In this document: piece after piece, positions 58,075 to 64,000 of the stretch
Numbering within the stretch: position 1 is the stretch's first letter
Layout: each line of letters begins with the position of its first letter
From: Bettongia penicillata ogilbyi
Taxonomy: Eukaryota > Chordata > Mammalia > Diprotodontia > Potoroidae
Direction: 5' to 3'
DNA: 64,000 bases
Assembly (NCBI GenBank): GCA_023548195.1
Contig: JAJHZJ010000028.1
Span: 2,057,001 to 2,121,000 of the forward strand
Notes under the pieces: generated by a model
Seen by the model: the letters and a program-made list of their open reading frames with translations, nothing else
The model's database searches: none
Told to the model about the DNA's origin: nothing
Program-made: the position numbers and the translations under genes

Positions 58075-58478
58075 CTGAATAAATGCTAAGCAATTTTCAA
58101 AGAAACACAAAATCTGAGGGTTGGAAGGAAGCTTAGAAACATCTAATTCAGAAATTCTTAATCATTTTGTGCCATAGACATCCCTTTGGCAGTCTACTAA
58201 AGCCTATGGACCATTCTCAGAATAATGTATTTAAATTAGAATAATGTATTTAAATGCATAAAATTAAATATGTTCGATTACAAATGAAATCAATTATATT
58301 GAAATACAAAATCAAAACATTTTTAAAAAACAAGCTCATGGACTCTAGTCCATTCAATACTTGAACAAGAATCCCCTCTGTAGCTTAGCCAACAAGTGGT
58401 CATTCATCTCTGCTTGATGAACTAGTAAGGAGGAAAACCTACAACCTACCTGGACAGTTTATTCCATCATAAAAGTTT
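58075..58478 (-). repeat. Left arm of an inverted duplication (L3/CR1 fragment with a hAT-like insert)
   Basis: Order on the + strand: L3/CR1 3' end in antisense ('gggttggaaggaagcttaga', 58,107), then a hAT-like element (about 58,146-58,350, 'gcctatggaccattctcaga'), then more L3/CR1 antisense ('caacaagtggtcattcatct', 'acctacctggacag'). The whole series recurs in reverse complement at 61,262-61,625. This arm has an extra 20-base internal repeat near 58,232-58,255. Confidence 0.85.
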
Positions 58479-58584
58479 CCAGTTTGCCACTATGTAAATC
58501 TTTTTGCTTTGGGATCAAGTTCCTTTTGTGGCAATGATCATGAGCCCCCCCCCATCCACTTGAAGAGTCCCCATTTGGGGGGCA

Positions 58585-58765
58585 TAGATTTAAAGTTGGA
58601 AGGTACCTTGGAGGTCCTGTAGTCTAATTCCCTCATTTTGTAGTTTAGAAACTGAATCCCAGGGAGGTTAAATTATTCTCACAAGGTTTCAAAGCCTGCA
58701 TTTGAATTCAAGTTCCACTAACTTCAGACCCAGTGCACACTCTACACTCTAGTGTACAATTTTGA
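58585..58765 (-). mobile_element. CORE/MIR-type SINE, antisense
   Basis: Contains 'ttggaaggtaccttggaggt', 'tagtctaattccctcatttt' and 'gcatttgaattcaagttcca'. Confidence 0.8.
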
Positions 58766-59006
58766 AAAGTCCGAATTTATCCCTTGACCTCATTATATAG
58801 TGAGAAAAAGAATGATTTACTTAAAATAAAAAATGTTGTGTATCAACAGCAAACATATTACCTGTAGCCCCAAGCCAATTCCTTCATTTTATTTATGCCT
58901 CCTCAGGGATGACAGGTCCAGCCCATTTCCAAGGTCCATCTAGGAAAGCAGGATACAGTGGATTACTGGCTTGCCCTGCTGATTTCCAAGAAAGGGGTTG
59001 TATCTT

Positions 59007-60024
59007 TTCTTTTTCCAATTTATTTATTTTTAGTTTTCAACATTCCCTTCCATAAGTTTTAAATTTTCTCCCCCTCCCTCCCCAAGATGGAATGCAGTCT
59101 GATATGGGCTTGACACATACATTCTTACTAAACACGTTCTCATATTAGTCATGTTGCATAGAAGAATTATGACAGATGGGAAAAACTATGAGAAAAAAGC
59201 AAAACAAAAAAGAGATAGTCTTTTGTAAGCGTAAGCAAAGTGGGGTTTTTTGTTGTTGTTTTTTCTGGAGTTCAGTTTCTTATGCTCAGGCTAAATGGTG
59301 AATGTCTGAAGGATTGATCATCTTTGAACCCTGATAATTCACAGCTGTGCTGAGTCATGTAGGTTTCATGCCTACTGGCTCCCAGCCAATCAAGAGCTGA
59401 GTATTTGTTATATATTCTGGGATTGAGGGCTCGCTCACGAGAAAGACCTTTTGATTCCCTGAACGGGACTCTGAATAGTCATTTGCTGAGACCTCTCCGA
59501 CTATTCAGATGTTAGTGCTTTCCTGCTCTGGTGGTATACGTAGAGGGTTGTATTATTCTGTTTAGACAGTTGGAGCCCTGTCTATTTAATTCTTTCTTGG
59601 ATTCCCCACTTCTTTCTATTTATCTGTAATTAAAATAAGATTGTTGACCTCTTTAAAGTTGTCTTTCCTTTAGAAAAACAGATCAAAGAACCTGTGCTAG
59701 CAGCCCACTCTGTGTGCTAGTGTTGTTGCCAGCTCTGCATTCCAACTACACAGTTCTTTCTCTGGATATAGATGGCATTTTCCATCGTTAGTCCTTTGGA
59801 ATTGTTTTAGGTCCTTGCATTGCTGAGAAGGGCTAATTCTATCAAAATCAGTCATTGCATACTGTGACTGTTTCTATAAACAATGTTCTCGTGGTTCTTC
59901 TCACTTCAGTCAGCATCAGTTCATGTAAGTCTTTCCAGAATTTTCTGAAGTCCACCTGTTCATCATTTGTTTTAGCACAATAGTATTCCATTACATTCAT
60001 ATACCACAACTTATTCAGCCATTC
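59007..60024 (-). mobile_element. L1 3' end, antisense, with 16-bp target-site duplication and internal insertion
   Basis: 'aaaggggttgtatctt' at 58,991-59,006 and 'aaaggcgttgtatctt' at 60,025-60,040 differ at one base. Reading antisense: the 3' UTR ('gaatgcagtctgatatgggc' at 59,090), a roughly 490-base insert, then the ORF2 C-terminus ('cacaatagtattccattaca', 'ttcatataccacaacttatt'). It is 5'-truncated. Confidence 0.88.
59235..59725 (+). mobile_element. Insertion inside the L1 copy, possibly a solo LTR
   Basis: The L1 text breaks at about 59,235 and resumes near 59,725. The insert has CCAAT ('cagccaatcaagag', 59,391), a TATA-like word ('gttatatattctggg', 59,407), then a CG-bearing stretch ('ggctcgctcacgag') and, further on, 'taattaaaataag' and a pyrimidine-rich end. 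That order would suit U3-R-U5. The terminal TG...CA and the short duplication are not pinned down. Confidence 0.4.
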
Positions 60025-60040
60025 AAAGGCGTTGTATCTT

Positions 60041-60360
60041 GATGACTGGGTTTCAGTTGCTGTTCACCTCAAGAATCACCAAGAGATCAAGTATTGCTGT
60101 TCTCATCATCCACTGGTGAAGTCTTTCCAGAATCTCGATCTGAAACATACATAGGGTCATCTTTCAGAAAATCCACTATGTTGACTCCTAAGACAGGCTT
60201 CAATTCAGAACATGTCTGAATAGTGGCTCCTATCTCCATTATCAGAAGTGTACATTTCAAAGGAAAAGATAAACCTCTTGCTGTCTTAAACCCTTGGGGT
60301 ACTATTATGTGGGCAGCCATTTTTTCCATTTTGCTTCTCATGTTCATGTACCAGACAGCG
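60041..60360. other. Segment with an unrecognised 86-codon minus-strand frame
   Basis: The minus frame 60,087-60,347 is of mixed composition, unlike the repeat-derived frames. I do not recognise it as a known protein, and no splice sites or promoter support it. It might be a fragment of an old retrocopy or transposon. Confidence 0.3.
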
Positions 60361-60379
60361 CTAACTTCATCACTTCTAT

Positions 60380-60505
60380 TATGTGTATGATCTTGGACAA
60401 GTCATTAATGTCCCTGGGCCTCAGTTTCCCTTTGTGCAAAATGAGAGTGTTGGAAGTGACCACTAAGATACCTTCCAGTTCTAAAGCTATGATGTGTGAT
60501 TTTGA
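60380..60505 (+). mobile_element. CORE/MIR-type SINE, sense
   Basis: Contains 'gatcttggacaagtcattaa', 'gggcctcagtttccctttgt' and 'taccttccagttctaaagct'. Confidence 0.85.
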
Positions 60506-60564
60506 TCCCTAATACTCCATTTAAAAATCATAATTAATTGTAGTTGTCTAGAAACTTTTCCATA

Positions 60565-60800
60565 CATCGAGATGAAAACTGCCTCAGTAACCTCCACCCA
60601 CTTCTAGTTCTTCCCTCTGGGGGCCAAACAGAGCAAGTTAAATTCCTTTTCCATGTGACAGTCCTTCATGTACTAGAAGAGAGCTATCATCCTTCTCCCT
60701 TCCACCACCACCCCTTTCTTTTCTTCATCCTAAATAGTTGACGTTCTTTCAGTTTATTCTCATATAGCAGAATCTCTGAGTCTGACCATTCTGTTCACCC
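60565..60800 (-). mobile_element. L3/CR1 LINE fragment, antisense
   Basis: 'cacttctagttcttccctct', 'gggggccaaacagagcaagt' and 'catgtactagaagagagcta' are the antisense of the L3/CR1 region whose sense copy lies near 10,540-10,600. The 65-codon frame 60,544-60,741 is part of it. Confidence 0.75.
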
Positions 60801-61059
60801 TTCACGGGACACTTTTCATTATATCTCTCTAGTTTAGCTGACATCACAGAAATTTCCATTCTATAATAGTGACATTACCTTATTATCTTTAAACTTCATC
60901 TCTTATTTATACATTTTTACCTGGTACAGTTAAAGCAAATTATAGTTGACAATCTCAGGAGCTGTAAGAACCTCATTATTATTATAGACTTTTTTTTTCA
61001 TCACAAATGCCCCATCTTTGTTATTGTGGGAGGTAACCTGGAAGTGGAAGATGGTGATG

Positions 61060-61235
61060 GATTTAGGTTAAGAATCTAAAAAAATTCTGCTACTTCCTAC
61101 CTGCTTGACCTTAGACAAATCACTTACCAATTTGTGCCTCAGTTTCCTCATCTGTAAAATGAAGGGGGCAGATTGGTTTAGAAATGGCCAACGATTTATT
61201 CTCTAAATCTGTGGCCCTGTGAACATAATATATTT
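61060..61235 (+). mobile_element. CORE/MIR-type SINE, sense
   Basis: Contains 'gaccttagacaaatcactta', 'gcctcagtttcctcatctgt' and 'aaatctgtggccctgtg'. Confidence 0.85.
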
Positions 61236-61261
61236 TTAATATATACTTGTTAGATTGAATT

Positions 61262-61625
61262 AGAATGAACTGTCCAGGTAGGTGGTAGGTGCCCTTCCTC
61301 ATTCGTGTTCATCAAGCAAAGATGAATGACCACTTGTTGGCTGAGCTAGAGAAGGGATTCTTGTTCAAGTACTGAGTGGACTACCGTCCATGAGCTTGTT
61401 TTTTAAAAATATTTTGATTATTGTATTTCAATATAATTGGTTTCATTTGTAATTCAACATATTTGATTTTATGCATTTAAATGCATTATTTTGAGAATGG
61501 TCCATAGGCTTTAGCAGGCTGCCAAAGAGGTGTCCGTGGCACAGAAAGGTTTAAGAATCTCTGAATTAGATGTCTCTAAGCTTCCTTCCAACCCTCAGAT
61601 TTTGTTAGCATATATTCTCAAAATT
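61262..61625 (+). repeat. Right arm of the inverted duplication
   Basis: Reverse complement of 58,075-58,478 at roughly 90% by eye. It runs from 'actgtccaggtaggtgg', through 'gaatgaccacttgttggctg', 'gagcttgttttttaaaaata' and 'gcctgccaaagaggtgtcc'-like text, to 'gcttccttccaaccctcaga'. Confidence 0.85.
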
Positions 61626-61769
61626 AGAATTTATTAGCTGAAATTTTGTGTGGGTTTTGCTGCATATTTTTCATGCTTAAAGTCCCAACTAAAATTCTAT
61701 CTTCTATAGAAAATCTTACCCAGTCCCTCTTAATTCTGCCTTCCCTCTATTGTTTCTTATTTTCCCTGT

Positions 61770-62155
61770 ATAAAACTTGTTTTTATGTATTAGTTTGCTC
61801 TTTGTCTCGTGAGTCCTATAGGGACTGTCTTTTGCCTCTTTTTGCGTCCCCAGCATTTAGCATGGTGCCTGTCACTTGTTGTAGTATAGGTGTGTAGTTG
61901 ATAGAGCACTGGGCGTGGAGTCAGGGAGACCTGAGTTCAAATTTGACTTTAGACTCTTATTAGCTGTGTGACCCTGGCCAAGTCACTTAATCTTGTTTGC
62001 CTTAGTTTCCTCTTCTGTAAAATAAGTGAGAGAAGGAAATGGCAAACGATTGTAGCATCTTTGTCAAAAAAGCCCCAAAAGGGGTCATGAACAACTTGAC
62101 ATTAATAAATGAACAACAAAGACATGAATAAATGTTTATTGACTGACTGATTATA
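61770..62155 (+). mobile_element. LINE 3'-end fragment split by a MAR1-type SINE
   Basis: 'gggactgtcttttgcctctt' and 'ccccagcatttagcatggtg' precede the SINE. The expected continuation, 'gaataaatgtttattgactg', follows it at 62,125-62,146. The host is therefore older than the SINE. Confidence 0.7.
61888..62118 (+). mobile_element. MAR1-type SINE, sense, near full length
   Basis: Contains 'gatagagcactgggcgtgga', 'tgtgtgaccctggccaagtc', 'tttgccttagtttcctcttc' and the RTE-like tail 'aaaagccccaaaaggggtca' with a final 'gaacaacaaaga'. Confidence 0.9.
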
Positions 62156-62311
62156 TACTCTTTATGTTTCATAGACACAATTTTATACAAACCTCCAGTC
62201 TTTTGCTCCTCATGTATGCCTCAGTCTCTAATATATGATTTTGCTGTTGTTTATGCATTTACACAGAGCTCTCCCCCTTTTTTTGTCTCTGTCTCTGTGA
62301 GATTTTTTTCC

Positions 62312-62460
62312 TCTAACATAGAATCATACAATGTTAGATCTAAAAAGGCCTTTAAGTCTTGCCTAATTTCCTTCCCTCCTCCCTATTTCACAGGTGAGGA
62401 AACTGAACCCTAGGGGAGTTAAGTGGTCAGCCCAAAGTCACACAGGCAATTATAGTGATG
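62312..62460 (-). mobile_element. CORE/MIR-type SINE, antisense
   Basis: Contains 'atttcacaggtgaggaaact' and 'agcccaaagtcacacaggca', preceded by the reversed 3' end ('gaatcatacaatgttagatc'). Confidence 0.85.
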
Positions 62461-62464
62461 TGAC

Positions 62465-63500
62465 AAAATGCAAATCCCAAATATGCTTAGCTTACCTATT
62501 TTTAATTACTTACAGTGTAAGCCATAAGAGGGTACACTTAGTTTGGGAGGAACGGTGTTACAGTTTGTAAGACGTTTGGGGGGGCCGACATTTAAACTAT
62601 AAAAGCTTAGGCTTGTTTGGTCTTTTTTTAAGATACTTAAGGTGATAATCTTTACAATGGTAATATTGACTTCTTCCTGCCTTTAATTATCACTCTTCCC
62701 CTTCTCAGTGACTCAGAGGTATCTTGCCATATAGATAGGACAGGGCAGGGATAAGGGGAGTTGCTGCCCCTTCTGACCATAATGGCCCACGGTGTAGAGA
62801 AGAAGGGGACAGAAAGCTCTTTTCATGTTGCATTGGTCCCTAAAGCCTTGGGAAGGCCCAAGAATGCATCTGTTTGTTGTGAGGAAGGGAAAGAAATAAA
62901 TATACAGAGTGGGCAGGATGAATGGCGGTCATCCTAGGTCTACAGAGTCATAGGCCACAGAGGTCATTTGTCCAAGCCATAAATGAACAAAAATCTTCCT
63001 CTAGTGTATGTGACCCATCCAGCCTTTGGTATAAAGACCTCCAAGGATAGGAAATATACTTTCTTCTGCCATAACTCATTCCTCTTTTACTCTTCTTTAA
63101 TTTTTGAAATTTTTCTTTTCATCAAGTTGTTATCTGCTTCTCAGTTAATTCCTATTGTTCTTTGTTGCATGGTCTAGAGCCAAGCAGAGCAATCAGTAGG
63201 TCCCCTTAAGTCTTCTCTTTTTCAGCTTTTCCTCATATTGCAGTCCCCTCACCTTCCCAGCTGGCTTTCAGCTTACTAATATCTCCACTCCAGTTTACTA
63301 ACATTTTTCTAAAACTATGGCCCTGAGAATAGTTTGCTACTAGCAAGAACAGAATACAGCAGGACTGTCAGGTTCTTCATCTGGACATCAGTTCAGTCTC
63401 ATATGTTGGCTTTTTGGCTGCCCTATCATACCCTTGACTCATATAAACAATAATCTTAATTATTCTTCCTATTAAGGTTCAGCAACCCATTTCCAGATAC
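62465..63500. other. No gene seen
   Basis: Unique-looking sequence. The 64-codon frame 62,983-63,177 has no recognisable content. Confidence 0.45.
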
Positions 63501-63508
63501 TTCAGACA

Positions 63509-63660
63509 CAGGGGTGTGGAACCTGTGGCCTGGAGCCCCCATGTGGTCCTCTAGTTCCTCAAGTGCTGTCCTTTGACTGAATCCAAACTTTACAGAATAA
63601 ATCCCCTTAATAAAAGGATTTGTTCTGTAAAGCTTGGACTTGGTCAGAAACCCATACCCA
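63509..63660 (+). mobile_element. hAT-like non-autonomous transposon, right-truncated second copy
   Basis: It shares the left end and about 90 bases of interior ('ttgactgaatccaaacttta') with the complete copy at 54,749-54,931, then continues through an internal hairpin (63,575-63,630). The right inverted end is missing. Confidence 0.8.
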
Positions 63661-63884
63661 GTGCTCTAAATTGTTTAGAGAATTAAAGAAACACCTTGAT
63701 CCTCCTCTCAACTCCTTCCCCCTGCCCTTGACTTTACAAACTATTTTTTTATTGAACTCATTTGTATATGAGGATTTATTGGACAATATGTTCCACAGTA
63801 TCTTTCATTCAACAAAAGGTAAAATATCTACTGTCTGTAGAGTACTTTGTTAGGTGCTGAGGGAGATAGAAAATTTAGATCATT

Positions 63885-64000
63885 GGATTAGCACTAGGAA
63901 AGATCTTAGAGGTCATCTCATTTTACAGATCAGGAAACTAAGACCTGGAAAGCATAAATGACTTCAGAGCAAGGATTTGAACCCAGGCCGTTGGCTCCCA
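63885..64000 (-). mobile_element. CORE/MIR-type SINE, antisense, cut by the window end
   Basis: Contains 'gatcttagaggtcatctcat', 'tttacagatcaggaaactaa' and 'gcaaggatttgaacccaggc'. Confidence 0.85.

Overview
The window looks like ordinary mammalian chromosome, most probably from a marsupial. It is A+T-rich and dense in interspersed repeats. The repeats recur in the forms I know from metatherian genomes: CORE/MIR-type SINEs, MAR1-type tRNA SINEs with an RTE-like tail, L1 3' ends, ORF1-only 'half-L1' (HAL1-like) elements, and old L2 and L3/CR1 LINEs. Family names come from memory of sequence wording, not from a repeat-library search. Nothing bacterial, phage or CRISPR-like is present. I found no intact protein-coding gene, tRNA or rRNA gene; nearly all open frames are repeat-derived or too short to support.

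Layout. Positions 1-43,300 look intergenic. They hold an L2 copy split by a SINE (1.66-2.35 kb), a nested SINE pair with a perfect 10-bp target-site duplication (9.3-9.8 kb) and an L3/CR1 LINE relic (9.95-10.84 kb). They also hold a broken retrocopy resembling ribosomal protein L29 with an odd repetitive tail (13.98-14.64 kb), a solo-LTR candidate (18.48-19.01 kb) and a short antisense endogenous retrovirus with one LTR and gag-position frames (19.31-21.48 kb). Two HAL1-like elements lie in opposite orientation: a minus-strand one joined to an L1 3' end (27.4-30.8 kb) and a plus-strand one with poly-A and a perfect target-site duplication (34.15-36.18 kb).

The only good evidence for a real gene is a CpG-rich promoter region at about 43.48-45.56 kb. 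It has a consensus cAMP-response element (43,918-43,925), interrupted CGG and CAG runs, and a strong splice donor at 44,540/44,541. I read it as a non-coding first exon on the + strand. Its presumed 5' UTR holds just two ATGs, which form a start-stop uORF overlapping a 9-codon uORF. I could not name the gene. Positions 44,541-64,000 would be its first intron. That stretch is repeat-poor for the first few kilobases and then carries SINEs, L1 3' ends with clear target-site duplications, a hAT-like element, and an inverted duplication of about 0.4 kb whose two arms (58.08-58.48 and 61.26-61.63 kb) share the same transposon-in-LINE junctions.

No new multi-gene system is visible. The observations most worth a second look are the HAL1-like copy whose 5' leader runs in frame into the second half of ORF1, the intronic inverted duplication, the start-stop uORF leader, the L29-like retrocopy with its repeat tail, and the minimal retrovirus.
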